Positions 16,127-24,792 are shown, counted from the stretch's first letter. The stretch: 39,934 nt of DNA from Bacteroidota bacterium (GCA_023391015.1 JAEWBT010000135.1:1-39934); one strand, 5' to 3'. Program-made: numbers and translations. Notes: generated by a model from the letters alone, not told the origin.

Positions 16127-16612
16127 TTACATCGGCTCCACCAGGAACAGCGGCTGGTCGTACTCTACCGGCGAAGCGTCGTCTACGAGCACTTTCACCA
16201 CGCGGCCGCTTACCTCGCTTTCGATTTCGTTGAACAGCTTCATGGCCTCGATAATGCACACCACTTGTCCGGCGCGGATTTCGTCGCCTACGTTGATAAA
16301 CGCAGGTTTATCGGGCGATGGGCTGCGGTAGAACGTACCGATCATCGGGCTTTTCACCGTTTGTCCATTGCCGGAAGCGGCCGGAGCAGCAGCGCCGGAT
16401 GCGTTTGCCGGAGCAGGTGCGGCCGGTGCTGCAGCCGGAGCGGCTTGCATTTGCGGCATCGGAGCGGCCTGCATCGGCATGTGGTAAGCTACCGGTGCAC
16501 CGGCAGTTTGCTTTTCGATGGTGATTTCAAAGTCGCCGTCTTTTACGCGCACTTTGGTAACCGAAGATTCATCAACGGCTTTGAGAAGTTCCTGAATTTG
16601 ATTGTATTCCAT
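16127..16612 (-). CDS. accB: Acetyl-CoA carboxylase biotin carboxyl carrier protein
   Basis: 161 residues from the ATG at 16612 (MEYNQIQELLKAVDESS). Twelve further in-frame codons upstream come from the CTCAATGG repeat and are not family-like. An N-terminal domain (1-35) is joined by a long Ala/Pro linker (about 48-80) to the biotinyl domain TVKSPMIGTFYRSPSPDKPAF ... IIEAMKLFNEIESEVSG, with the biotin-accepting lysine at K125 in EAMKL. It carries biotin between the carboxylase and the carboxyltransferase. It lies between efp and the four-helix-bundle gene on the same strand. The arrangement efp-accB-accC is usual in Bacteroidota apart from the inserted gene. Confidence 0.96.
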   Translation of the reverse strand: MEYNQIQELLKAVDESSVTKVRVKDGDFEITIEKQTAGAPVAYHMPMQAAPMPQMQAAPAAAPAAPAPANASGAAAPAASGNGQTVKSPMIGTFYRSPSPDKPAFINVGDEIRAGQVVCIIEAMKLFNEIESEVSGRVVKVLVDDASPVEYDQPLFLVEPM

Positions 16613-16630
16613 AGTTTTTTTGAATGACTC

Positions 16631-16722
16631 AATTTGAAAATGGCTCAATGGCTCAATGATACAGCAGAAGGTGGATTATTTAAAACACTCAAATCCCATT
16701 GAGTCATTGAGCTATTGAGAAA
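16631..16722. repeat. Gene-less copy of the octamer inverted-repeat unit
   Basis: The left end (16631-16649) is identical to 15538-15556 and the right end (16695-16722) is identical to 16087-16114. Only about 36 bp lie between the octamer blocks, with no gene. It fills most of the efp-accB gap and supplies an upstream in-frame ATG that is not the accB start. Confidence 0.9.
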
Positions 16723-16740
16723 TTGCGCAATTAAAAGAGG

Positions 16741-17307
16741 CTATTCTTTCACGCGCTCCATGTACTTGCCTGTCTTGGAGTCGATCCGGATGAGGGTGCC
16801 TTCGTCCACAAAAAGCGGCACGTTTACGGTGGCACCGGTTTCTACGGTAGCGGGTTTAAGGGTGTTGGTCGCCGTATCGCCTTTCAGACCTGGCTCGCTG
16901 TAGGTTACGCGCAGGGTAACGCTTGTTGGCAGTTCCACGCTCATCGGCAGCTCGGTTTCGGTATTGTACAGTACAAAGCACTCCTGACCGTCTTTGTATA
17001 GTTCGGGACGCTCGATATTGCTTTCCGGAATGGCGATTTGCTCAAACGTATTGGTATCCATCAGCTGGAAACCGGTTTCGTCTTTATAGAGAAACTGATG
17101 GGGGCGCAATTCTACGCGTACCGGATAAACGGTTTCGCCGGAGTTCCAGGTTTGCTCGATAGAGCGGCCATTGTCCACGCCTTTCAGTTTGGCCCACACC
17201 TTTGCGGCGGCACGGGCGGTTTTGTTTTGTCCAAATTCAACGACGGAATACAGATTGCCGTCGATCTTCAGAATCATTCCGTTGCGGATGTCTGCGGTTG
17301 TTGCCAT
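16741..17307 (-). CDS. efp: Elongation factor P
   Basis: 188 residues, three-domain EF-P length. It binds ribosomes stalled at consecutive prolines. The N-terminus MATTADIRNGMILKIDGNLYSVVEF is typical of Bacteroidota, and the C-terminal signature TYSEPGLKGDTATNTLKPATVETGATVNVPLF is complete. The loop that normally reads KPGKG (modified Lys near position 32) is NKTARAAAKVWAKL here, which puts Arg at position 32 with no PGKG. Arg at this place is known in the EF-P group that EarP rhamnosylates from dTDP-rhamnose. Whether this protein is modified cannot be told, and no earP, epmA or ymfI-like gene is in the window. It is the first gene of the efp-accB-accC run. Confidence 0.96.
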   Translation of the reverse strand: MATTADIRNGMILKIDGNLYSVVEFGQNKTARAAAKVWAKLKGVDNGRSIEQTWNSGETVYPVRVELRPHQFLYKDETGFQLMDTNTFEQIAIPESNIERPELYKDGQECFVLYNTETELPMSVELPTSVTLRVTYSEPGLKGDTATNTLKPATVETGATVNVPLFVDEGTLIRIDSKTGKYMERVKE

Positions 17308-17546
17308 GTAGGGATTATCAGAAAAGATAAAAACAGTTCAGCGGCAAAAGTAGGTTTTAGGCGCGCTAAAGGCAAAGGGTAGGGAGGGGATAATTTTAGA
17401 GAAAAAGGCTTTGGTTTCCGGAAATAAGAGTTTGGGCTATCTTTTTAGAAAAAAATGCCCGCTACTGTAACATTTAGAGGGCTTTGTACGATACAGCTAT
17501 CCCAATGCGTTATCGTCATAGTTTTGTCAGCCGCTTATCCTTTTAC

Positions 17547-20333
17547 ATGCGCTTCCTACTGCTTCCCGCCTTCCTGTTGATTCTGTTATCGGGTTTTGCG
17601 CCGGCAACCGCCCAAAACATCTCTGTTTCCGGAAAAGTAAGCGATACGGCGCTTAAAAGTCCGCTGCAATACGCCTCTGTGGTCTTGCTCCACGCATCCG
17701 ACTCGGTGCTTGCCGGCTTTGGCCGCGCCAATGCCGAAGGCGATTTCAATGTAAAATTGGACAGTGCCGGAAAGTATGTTTTGCTTATCAGTTATCCCGG
17801 TTACGGCACCTATTCGGATGCATTATCCCTTCAAAAACCTCAAACCGCACTGGGCACCCTGCCGCTTTCCTCGCGCGATCAGCTTATCAAAGAAGTGGTG
17901 ATTAAGCGCCGCATGGCCGCTATCAAAGTTGTGGGCGATACCACCGAATATGCAGCCGATTCGTTTAAAGTGGCCGAAGGGGCCAATGTGGAAGACCTGT
18001 TGAAAAAACTACCTGGCATTCAGGTGGATAAAAGCGGAAAAATCACGGCGCAGGGCGAAACGGTGAAGAAAGTATTGGTGGACGGCGAAGAGTTTTTCTC
18101 CGACGATCCGGCGGTGGTAACCAAAAACATGCAAAGCAAGGCGGTGTCTTCGGTACAGGTCTATGACAAGAAATCCGAGACGGCCACGTTTACCGGAATT
18201 GACGATGGCATCCGCGAAAAAATCATCAACCTGAAGCTCAAAGACTCCATGAAGCGCGGCTACTTTGGAAAGGTGGAAGCTGGTGGCGGCACCGACAAAT
18301 ACTACCAAAACCAGGGCATGATCAACGCTTTTAAAGGCAAGCGGAAAATCTCGGCCTACGGCATTCTGAGCACCACGGCGCAAACCGGACTGGACTACAA
18401 TGACGAAAGCAAATATGGCGGCACCGACAATTCTTTTTCTTTTGATGAAGAAACCGGCCAGTGGAACGGCGATTGGGAAGGTCGCGGCGGTGGCTATAAT
18501 GGTCGCGGACTGCCCAAGGTGATTGCCGGCGGCGGGCACTATTCCAACAAATGGAACGATGGCAAAGAAGAACTTACCGCCAACTACAAAGCCCAGCAGC
18601 TGGACGTAGCAGGCGATGGCCGCCAAACCACCCAGTTTCTATTGCCTGATTCTACCTATTTCTCTAAAGAAACCTGGAATCAAACCAGCCGCAACATCCG
18701 GCAGATGGGTGGTGGGAAGTTCACGTTCCGGAAAGATTCGCTGACGACTCTGCTGCTGACGGCTTCCGGAAACAACAGCAACGGGCAGGTGGATGAAATC
18801 TATCATACCCTTACCGAAGGCGGCGACGGCAGCATTGTGAACCGAAACGACCGCACCATGGCAACCGACAACAGTCGCCAGATCTGGAAAGCCAACCTTT
18901 CCTGGCAGCAGAAATTCCGGAAAAAAGGGCGCAGTTTGATGGTGGATGCCAATACCAACATCACCCACACCGATGCCGAGACGATGTTCCGCTCTTTCAA
19001 TACCTATTTCAACAAAGGCTTTTCCGATAGCACCATCCAGCACAAAACCCGCAACGACGAAGCCATCAGCCTGGGGGGAAATGCCAATTATACCGAGCCG
19101 CTTTCCAAAAAAGTGTTTCTGGCCCTGAATTATGGCGCGGGATTGACCAACTCGCGGTCGGCGCGTTTCTCCTACAACAAAATGCCCGGTACCGGCGATT
19201 TCAGCGCCACGCCCGACTCGCTTTTTAGCTCCGATTATGCCTATCGCGTGCTGACCCAAAAAGGCGGACTGACGCTGCGCTACGTAACGGCCAAGCTCAA
19301 CATCGGGCTGGGCGGGCGCGTGTTTCACACCGATTTCCGGCAGGAAGATTATTTCCGGAATGCCGCGCCCTTCAACCGCAGCTATCTCAACTGGGCACCG
19401 CAGGCCAATTTTGTGTGGAACCGCAGCCGGATGGAAAGTGTCCGGTTTTACTACAGTGGTAAAACGCGGCAGCCGTCTATCGAGCAGTTGCAGCCCTTCC
19501 GCCAAAACACCGACCCGCTCAACGTAGCCATCGGCAATCCCGACCTAAAGCAGGAGTTTACCCACAATATCAATCTCGGTTACAACAATTACAAAGCCCT
19601 TTCCGGAAGCTATACCTACGCCAACATCGGGTACACGGTGGTGCAGGATGCCATCAACCAGGCGCAGAATATTGATGAACTGGGCCGCCGCACGTATCAA
19701 TACATTAACTCCGGAAATAACCAAAACCTCTGGAGCTATTTCGGCACCGGCACCAAGCTCAAAAAGCTGGATCTGGATGCCAGTGTGAATGGAAATATTT
19801 CCTACAACACCTATCACGGCTTTGTGAATGGGGTGGATAACCGAACGACCACTACGGAATACGGACTGGGTTTCCGGCTGAGTAAAGACTGGGATAAGGA
19901 CAACAAAATGACCCACGAGATTTCCCTCAGCGCCAACGGCAATTACCGCCAAAACAACAGCACCCTGACCCGCCTGGCGCCCAACTACTGGACGACAAGC
20001 GTGACGCTTTCTACCGATAATCTTTTGTTTTGGAAAATCCGCCTCACCAACTCGGTGGACGCCAACCTGCGCGAGCGCCTTTCGGAGGCCGACCGTAATT
20101 ACAACGTGGTGGTTTGGAACGCCGCGCTTTCGCGCAAAATCCTGAAACGCGATGTGGGCGAAATCCGCCTCTCGGTTTTCGACATTCTAGACCAAAATCT
20201 GGGCTTCAACCGCACCGTTACCAACACGATTATCTCCGAAGAAGCCTACACCACCATTCGCCGCTATGGTATGCTGAGTTTTATCTGGAATTTTAATAGC
20301 ACGCCGGGAGCGGGTAACAGTGATGATGATTAA
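17547..20333 (+). CDS. Outer-membrane beta-barrel receptor (TonB-dependent-like)
   Basis: 928 residues from the ATG at 17547, which begins a clean signal peptide (MRFLLLPAFLLILLSG...ATAQ). An ATG at 17505 would add 14 residues and is possible. A carboxypeptidase-regulatory-like domain follows (about 25-105: VSGKVSDTALKSPLQYASVVLL). Next comes a plug-like domain (about 120-225: YAADSFKVAEGANVEDLLKKLPGIQVD ... KVLVDGEEFFSDDP), and then a long beta-barrel to the C-terminus. The layout fits the 'outer membrane beta-barrel family protein' group, relatives of TonB-dependent transporters that often lack a TonB box. The ligand is unknown. The GLPGLI gene follows on the same strand, a common pairing in Bacteroidota. 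Confidence 0.88.
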   Translation: MRFLLLPAFLLILLSGFAPATAQNISVSGKVSDTALKSPLQYASVVLLHASDSVLAGFGRANAEGDFNVKLDSAGKYVLLISYPGYGTYSDALSLQKPQTALGTLPLSSRDQLIKEVVIKRRMAAIKVVGDTTEYAADSFKVAEGANVEDLLKKLPGIQVDKSGKITAQGETVKKVLVDGEEFFSDDPAVVTKNMQSKAVSSVQVYDKKSETATFTGIDDGIREKIINLKLKDSMKRGYFGKVEAGGGTDKYYQNQGMINAFKGKRKISAYGILSTTAQTGLDYNDESKYGGTDNSFSFDEETGQWNGDWEGRGGGYNGRGLPKVIAGGGHYSNKWNDGKEELTANYKAQQLDVAGDGRQTTQFLLPDSTYFSKETWNQTSRNIRQMGGGKFTFRKDSLTTLLLTASGNNSNGQVDEIYHTLTEGGDGSIVNRNDRTMATDNSRQIWKANLSWQQKFRKKGRSLMVDANTNITHTDAETMFRSFNTYFNKGFSDSTIQHKTRNDEAISLGGNANYTEPLSKKVFLALNYGAGLTNSRSARFSYNKMPGTGDFSATPDSLFSSDYAYRVLTQKGGLTLRYVTAKLNIGLGGRVFHTDFRQEDYFRNAAPFNRSYLNWAPQANFVWNRSRMESVRFYYSGKTRQPSIEQLQPFRQNTDPLNVAIGNPDLKQEFTHNINLGYNNYKALSGSYTYANIGYTVVQDAINQAQNIDELGRRTYQYINSGNNQNLWSYFGTGTKLKKLDLDASVNGNISYNTYHGFVNGVDNRTTTTEYGLGFRLSKDWDKDNKMTHEISLSANGNYRQNNSTLTRLAPNYWTTSVTLSTDNLLFWKIRLTNSVDANLRERLSEADRNYNVVVWNAALSRKILKRDVGEIRLSVFDILDQNLGFNRTVTNTIISEEAYTTIRRYGMLSFIWNFNSTPGAGNSDDD

Positions 20334-20383
20334 AAAGAAAAGCCAGACCGGGCGTGCAAACCTGCTGAACCTGTACACCAACC

Positions 20384-20450
20384 ATATGGAAGAACACCTT
20401 CCCCCATACGGGAGAACACCTTCCGACATATGGAACCACATATTCCGACG
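20384..20450. repeat. Tandem array, 22-bp units
   Basis: Units start at 20384, 20406 and 20428, and a decayed fourth begins at 20450. They share ATAYGGRAG and a closing CTTCCGAC or ATTCCGAC. The array sits between the receptor gene and the GLPGLI gene. Confidence 0.75.
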
Positions 20451-20569
20451 TGTGGAAAGGAGGATGCTCTACCTTTTTTCTTGAAAAATCTGCCCAATAC
20501 CAGTCCGTAAACCCCAGATTATCTCTGAATTCTTCTTATTTCCCTGCTTAATCCAACACCGAAATCCAG

Positions 20570-21298
20570 ATGAAACGCCTTGTCTTCTCGCTGATTTTGC
20601 TTTCTACCGTTGCCACGGTGCACGCCCAGCACCTTTTTTCCGGAAAAGTCACGTTTGAACGCAAGACGAACGTCCATCAGATCTACGAAGGCTATGATTG
20701 GTTTGAAGAGGCCAAAAAAGACATTCCGAAAATCATGGCCAGCAACTTCGCGCTCACGTTTGATACGGCCCGGAGCCTCTACGAACCCATCCCCGCTGCC
20801 GATGAAGAAAAGCAGCAGTGGTATACCCCGCCGGGCACCGATAACCGCGTGTTGCAGGACTACCGTTCCGGAAATATCGCCGCCCAGAAACAGGTATTTG
20901 AGCAGGCCTTTCGCATTGAAGATGCCCTGCCGCACTACACCTGGAAAATTGGCAGCGAGGTGCGCACCATTGCCGGTTTCAATTGCCGCAAAGCCGTAAC
21001 GCGCATTTGTGATTCGGTGTATGTCGTAGCATTTTATGCCGAAGAAATACCCGTGAGTGGCGGCCCGGAGCAATTTGGCGGACTGCCCGGAATGATTCTG
21101 CAACTCGTCGTGCCGAGGCTTGGAACCACCTGGATGGCCACCAGTTTTCAAGAGTTAAAGCCCGATGAAAGTACCCTGAAACTACCACCGACAAAATCCA
21201 AGCCTACCAACCGCGCCAACCTGGCCGTGACACTGAAAAGCAGCCTGAAAGAGTGGGGGAAATGGGGCGAGCGGGCTATTTGGTGGAGCGTGTTGTAG
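20570..21298 (+). CDS. GLPGLI family secreted protein
   Basis: 242 residues with signal peptide MKRLVFSLILLSTVATVHAQ. The family signature appears as GGLPGMILQLVVP (about residues 167-178), preceded by the usual TFDTARSLYEP, DYRSGNIAAQKQVFEQAF and CRKAVT segments. These periplasmic or outer-membrane proteins are restricted to Bacteroidota and are frequently encoded next to an outer-membrane beta-barrel receptor, as here. Their function is unknown. The ATG at 20570 is the only start that gives the signal peptide. TTTCCGGAAA at 20637 encodes FSGK just after the signal-cleavage region. Confidence 0.88.
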   Translation: MKRLVFSLILLSTVATVHAQHLFSGKVTFERKTNVHQIYEGYDWFEEAKKDIPKIMASNFALTFDTARSLYEPIPAADEEKQQWYTPPGTDNRVLQDYRSGNIAAQKQVFEQAFRIEDALPHYTWKIGSEVRTIAGFNCRKAVTRICDSVYVVAFYAEEIPVSGGPEQFGGLPGMILQLVVPRLGTTWMATSFQELKPDESTLKLPPTKSKPTNRANLAVTLKSSLKEWGKWGERAIWWSVL

Positions 21299-21323
21299 AA
21301 CGCAGCGCCGCAAAAGCCGTTTC

Positions 21324-22253
21324 TTATACCAGCGGCTTGCGCTTATGAACCCACCATTGCTTGGCCAGAATAAAGAGCATTCCTATAACAATGGTAACGG
21401 CAACCTCGGTGCCCAGACGGCCTGCTATGCGCCCGGCCAGTGCAAACTCGCCAATCAGCAAAGCAATGCCGATCGCGGAAGTAGCCGGGATGGCCACCAG
21501 CGCAATGAGAGGCCCGGCAATCACATTACGACGATAGGAAAGATACATGATAATGCTGGCAGAAGCCGCCGCAACAGAGATAATCCAGTCTTTGGGCAGT
21601 GTTTCCTGCATGCTTTTGGTGAAAGAATCTTCCAGAAACTGTGTGGCGGTGCCGTCTCCCGTTAGCTGCAATATGAAAAAAGAAGCCATCGCGCCTAAAA
21701 GGATAACTGTATAGCCAACGAGGGCAGAACGAAGGCCATATAAGAGCGCCCGGCGGCGTTTCAAGACAATGCCCAGGGGTATTTTAGCCAGCGGTTCCAG
21801 GCCTGGGGCAATTACGGCGGCTGCAATAAAAACAATCACCTGAAGCTGATCATCGGCTACAAAACCCGTAGCCGCCAGGATGCCGCCGATCGCCATCAAC
21901 AACAGAAAATTGGGCGTCAGGCGACTATTGTGGCGCAGGCCGGTTTCTACTTCTTCCCAAAGGGCTTCATCTACATCATCTTCAATGCGTTTGCTGTGTG
22001 CGGCATTTATCAGAGCGTCTGTTTCGGCCGTAGCGATAGAAAAAAACTGGTCTTCGCTTTCATCGCGGATAATGGAAAGCGCAGCGTCTGTTCCGCTGTT
22101 CAGTACCTGAATGTGAATGACATCCAACCCTGCCGGTTTGACGGACGTCGCCCGGAACACCGAAAGTTGAATGACATCGGGCAATTCTGCCAGTGCCTTC
22201 AGTACCGCGTTGGTTTTTTGGGGATGAATAATAGCTTCTAGGTTACGATGCAT
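21324..22253 (-). CDS. DUF389 family membrane protein
   Basis: 309 residues from the ATG at 22253 (MHRNLEAIIHPQKT). An upstream ATG at 22298 would add 15 residues overlapping a TTTCCGGAAA palindrome. The N-terminal domain (1-75) is soluble (VIQLSVFRATSVKPAGLDVIHIQVL). From about residue 115 there are six or so hydrophobic segments, including the DUF389 hallmarks LTPNFLLLMAIGGILAATGF, FIAAAVIAPGLEPLAKIPLGIVL and NVIAGPLIALVAIPATSAIGIALL. The family (TIGR00341-like) is an inner-membrane protein of unknown function. The gene converges on the GLPGLI gene with 25 bp between the stops. Confidence 0.85.
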   Translation of the reverse strand: MHRNLEAIIHPQKTNAVLKALAELPDVIQLSVFRATSVKPAGLDVIHIQVLNSGTDAALSIIRDESEDQFFSIATAETDALINAAHSKRIEDDVDEALWEEVETGLRHNSRLTPNFLLLMAIGGILAATGFVADDQLQVIVFIAAAVIAPGLEPLAKIPLGIVLKRRRALLYGLRSALVGYTVILLGAMASFFILQLTGDGTATQFLEDSFTKSMQETLPKDWIISVAAASASIIMYLSYRRNVIAGPLIALVAIPATSAIGIALLIGEFALAGRIAGRLGTEVAVTIVIGMLFILAKQWWVHKRKPLV

Positions 22254-22412
22254 AAGCAGATATTTTCCGGAAATATCTACTTGTGTCAAAGAAATCAAGC
22301 CAGTTCTTATGAAGGTTTTGTTCCGGACCGGAATGCAGGCAATCCATCTGATGCCTTAGAAAAGCCGGTAATTTCCGGAAAATAGCCCCTAAATCCTTTT
22401 GCTGTTGGCAAT

Positions 22413-22440
22413 AAAAAAAGCGCCCGAAGGCGCTTTTTTT
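22413..22440 (-). terminator. Terminator of the FKBP gene
   Basis: A perfect 12-bp stem AAAAAAAGCGCC / GGCGCTTTTTTT with loop CGAA, five nt beyond the FKBP stop at 22446. The ends would allow termination in both directions. Confidence 0.92.
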
Positions 22441-22445
22441 ATTTT

Positions 22446-23405
22446 TTAGTGATTGTGTCCGTCGTGCTCGCTGTGGCCGGCAGGCATTTGCGGCTGCGCG
22501 GCCGGCGCACCGGCATCTACCACTTCCACGTCAAAAATCAGGACGGAATTGGCCGGAATTTGCGGGCCGGGCGAACGCTCGCCATAGGCCAGGCTCGACG
22601 GAATGTATAACACGCCCTTGCCACCTTTTTTAAACAAGGCAATGCCTTCGTCCCAACCGCGAATTACCTGACCCGTTCCAAGGGCAAACACAAACGGCGA
22701 CACGTGGCCAAACTGCGGATCCACATTAGAGTCAAACGGCGTGCCGTTCAAGAGCTTGCCGGTGTAATTCATTGTGATTTGCTGACCGGGCTTCAATGCC
22801 TCACCGCTTCCCGGATTGTCAATCTTGTAGTAAATACCAGAAGCCGTCTTTTGGGCTTTGATGTTGTTTTTAGCCAGGTACTCGGTAATCAGCTTGTCGT
22901 CCACGCCGTTTTGCGCTGCCGATTTCTCTGCGGTTTCCTTTTGCATCTCGGCAGGGGTGCGCACTTTCACCACTTTCACGGTGTAGTTCAGCGTTTGGCC
23001 TTTGCCTTTTTCCACGCCTTCCATCATCGGGAAGCCCATTTTCAGCACGCTGTCCACCGGCGTTTTCAACACCACCGAATCGCCTTCGCTCAAGAGCGTG
23101 AACGCCTCGGAGATATCGCCGCCGAAAGCCGGAGCCTGCACCATGACCGGAACCGGCGCATTGTTGTTCATCTTCCGGGTATCAAACAAAACCGTGTCAG
23201 TTTTGCGGTTGCCTTTGAAAGAATTCGTCAGGTGCACTTCCATATAGTCGCCTACCTGAGCGGTGCGACCCGGAGCGTCCTTCACGATTTTGTACTGAAG
23301 CGAAGAAGGCAATTTTTTGAAATCGCCGGATTTGGCTTGCGCGTTGCAGGCCGTCTGGCTCAGGGCCATCGCAGCGCCGGTGAGCAGGAGAAAAGTTTTA
23401 GTCAT
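22446..23405 (-). CDS. FKBP-type peptidyl-prolyl isomerase, probable lipoprotein
   Basis: 319 residues. The N-terminus MTKTFLLLTGAAMALSQTAC resembles a lipoprotein signal, though its lipobox is imperfect. Residues about 45-150 form a first, diverged FKBP-like domain (GDYMEVHLTNSFKG ... LSEGDSVVLKTPVDSV). Residues about 190-295 are a canonical FKBP domain with GQQITMNYTGKLLNGTPFDSN, GTGQVIRGWDEGIALFKKGGKG and IPSSLAYGERSPGPQIPANSVLIFDVEVVD. It catalyses cis-trans isomerisation of Xaa-Pro bonds, here probably in the periplasm as a folding aid. The C-terminal tail is His-rich (HSEHDGHNH) and might bind metal. It follows the DHH phosphoesterase by 30 nt on the same strand. Confidence 0.92.
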   Translation of the reverse strand: MTKTFLLLTGAAMALSQTACNAQAKSGDFKKLPSSLQYKIVKDAPGRTAQVGDYMEVHLTNSFKGNRKTDTVLFDTRKMNNNAPVPVMVQAPAFGGDISEAFTLLSEGDSVVLKTPVDSVLKMGFPMMEGVEKGKGQTLNYTVKVVKVRTPAEMQKETAEKSAAQNGVDDKLITEYLAKNNIKAQKTASGIYYKIDNPGSGEALKPGQQITMNYTGKLLNGTPFDSNVDPQFGHVSPFVFALGTGQVIRGWDEGIALFKKGGKGVLYIPSSLAYGERSPGPQIPANSVLIFDVEVVDAGAPAAQPQMPAGHSEHDGHNH

Positions 23406-23435
23406 CTGGAGTGTAAAGAAACGAACCGGATAGAT

Positions 23436-24437
23436 TTATTCCGGGTGGTACTGGTTTAAAAGCGATTTAAATTTTGCAACTGTTTCGGCAAAGGTCAGAT
23501 TGGACTTGCCGCCCGATGCGTTGAAATGGCCGCCGCCGTTAAAATGCTTGCGCGCAAATTCATTTACGTCAAAATCGCCCTTGCTCCGGAAACTCATCCG
23601 CACCTCAGTCGGTCGCTCCGTTATCAGCACCGAAAACCGGATGCCGGTAATGGAAAGCGGATAATTCACCAATCCTTCCGTGTCGCCTGGGCCGAGGTTG
23701 AATAGCTGCGCGTCACGTTTGGAAATGGCAATCAGGCCGCTTTTTTGTTTGGGGAAAATCTCCATTCGCTCGCCGAGGGCAAAGCCCAGAAACCGCATCC
23801 GGCTTTGCGTCCAAGAATCATAAATAGCTTCGTGAATCGGCGTGTGTTCCAGTCCGCGGTCTTTCAAATCAGCCACCACGCGGTGCACGCTCGCCGTTGT
23901 GGCCGGAAACCGGAACGCGCCGGTGTCGGTCAAAAGGCCGGTGTAGATACACTGTGCGATTTCCGGATTAATCTTGTCCACTCCGCCGTGTTCTACGATA
24001 AAATCATACACCATTTCGCAGGTAGAGCTTTTGTCGGGCAGCGAAGTGCCACAGAAAAACTCGTCTTTCGGAAACATGTGGTGGTCAATGAGCACGCGTG
24101 GGGCGGTGGCGTCTCGCAGGGGCGTTTCCAGCGTTTGGGTGCGGGAAAGGTCGTTGAGGTCGAGGCAGAAAATGACTTCCGCTTCGGCCAGCGCAGCCAA
24201 AACAGGGTGGGGGCGCGCTTCGTAGTTCAGCACGTCGCCGGCACCGGGCAGCCAGTCCAGAAAGGGCGGCATTTCCGAAGGTACGACCGGCGTCACGGTG
24301 TGGCCGCAGGCGCGCAGGTAGTGCGTCAGGCCCAGGGTAGAGCCCACCGCGTCGCCGTCGGGGCGGTAATGAGTCACCACCACAATCCGGCGCGGCGCTT
24401 CTAAAAGGGGAAAAATCTCAGCAATAGGAAGTAACAC
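23436..24437 (-). CDS. nrnA: DHH-family phosphoesterase (NrnA-like)
   Basis: 333 residues, starting at GTG. The Mn-binding motifs are in order: HYRPDGDAVGS (D27, D29), FCLDLNDLSR and LIDHHMFP (D118, H119, H120), and the C-terminal DHHA1 domain ends FNGGGHFNASGG. This is the bifunctional oligoribonuclease/pAp-phosphatase layout. NrnA-type enzymes degrade short RNA oligomers and 3'-phosphoadenosine 5'-phosphate in species lacking Orn. The FKBP gene follows by 30 nt, so both probably share one transcript. A TACCTTCG box ends four bases before the GTG, so the mRNA may be leaderless. Confidence 0.9.
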   Translation of the reverse strand: MLLPIAEIFPLLEAPRRIVVVTHYRPDGDAVGSTLGLTHYLRACGHTVTPVVPSEMPPFLDWLPGAGDVLNYEARPHPVLAALAEAEVIFCLDLNDLSRTQTLETPLRDATAPRVLIDHHMFPKDEFFCGTSLPDKSSTCEMVYDFIVEHGGVDKINPEIAQCIYTGLLTDTGAFRFPATTASVHRVVADLKDRGLEHTPIHEAIYDSWTQSRMRFLGFALGERMEIFPKQKSGLIAISKRDAQLFNLGPGDTEGLVNYPLSITGIRFSVLITERPTEVRMSFRSKGDFDVNEFARKHFNGGGHFNASGGKSNLTFAETVAKFKSLLNQYHPE

Positions 24438-24441
24438 GGCG

Positions 24442-24449
24442 CGAAGGTA
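24442..24449 (-). promoter_or_regulatory. -7 box of the nrnA transcript, 4 nt before the GTG
   Basis: TACCTTCG on the minus strand (TAnnTTTG with one change), followed by CGCC and the GTG start. The same 8-mer precedes the saccharopine-dehydrogenase-like gene and metK. Confidence 0.5.
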
Positions 24450-24462
24450 AAATTTTTAAAGC

Positions 24463-24792
24463 CCTCTGGAGAGGCGTTGATAAAGTTTATAGGGTTGATG
24501 GCTTTATTGGGTTGATGAGTTTATAGGTTGAGAAGGTTTATGGGTTTATGGGTTTATGGGTTGAGAAGGTTTATGGGGTTGGTTGAGTGCCTGTTGGTTT
24601 CTTTGTTTACGTTTTCCGTCCTTGCGGGCTCCACCCACAATCTCTTTATTTCCGGAAAATGCTTTTACAATGTCTGAATAATTTTATTGAAATTGAACGT
24701 TCCAACGTCCGAAGGGCTCCAACACGAAGTTCCAACGTGCAACTCCAACAGCGCAACGCGCCGTCCAACGCGCGAAGCGCTATTTTCGCCCC
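24463..24792. repeat. Intergenic gap with two kinds of short degenerate repeats
   Basis: No gene is seen between nrnA and kdsA. The palindrome CCTCTGGAGAGG lies at 24463-24474. From about 24484 to 24580 there are units of 16-18 bp of the form TTGANGRGTTTATRGG, with an inner run of the octamer GTTTATGG (three copies) near 24535-24560. One TTTCCGGAAA is at 24649-24658. From about 24698 to 24770 the motif TCCAACRY recurs at 24701, 24718, 24731, 24744 and 24764. Confidence 0.7.
24781..24788 (+). promoter_or_regulatory. -7 box of kdsA, 4 nt before the ATG
   Basis: TATTTTCG, one change from TAnnTTTG, then CCCC and the ATG at 24793. No ribosome-binding site fits in between, so the transcript is probably leaderless or nearly so. 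Confidence 0.45.
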
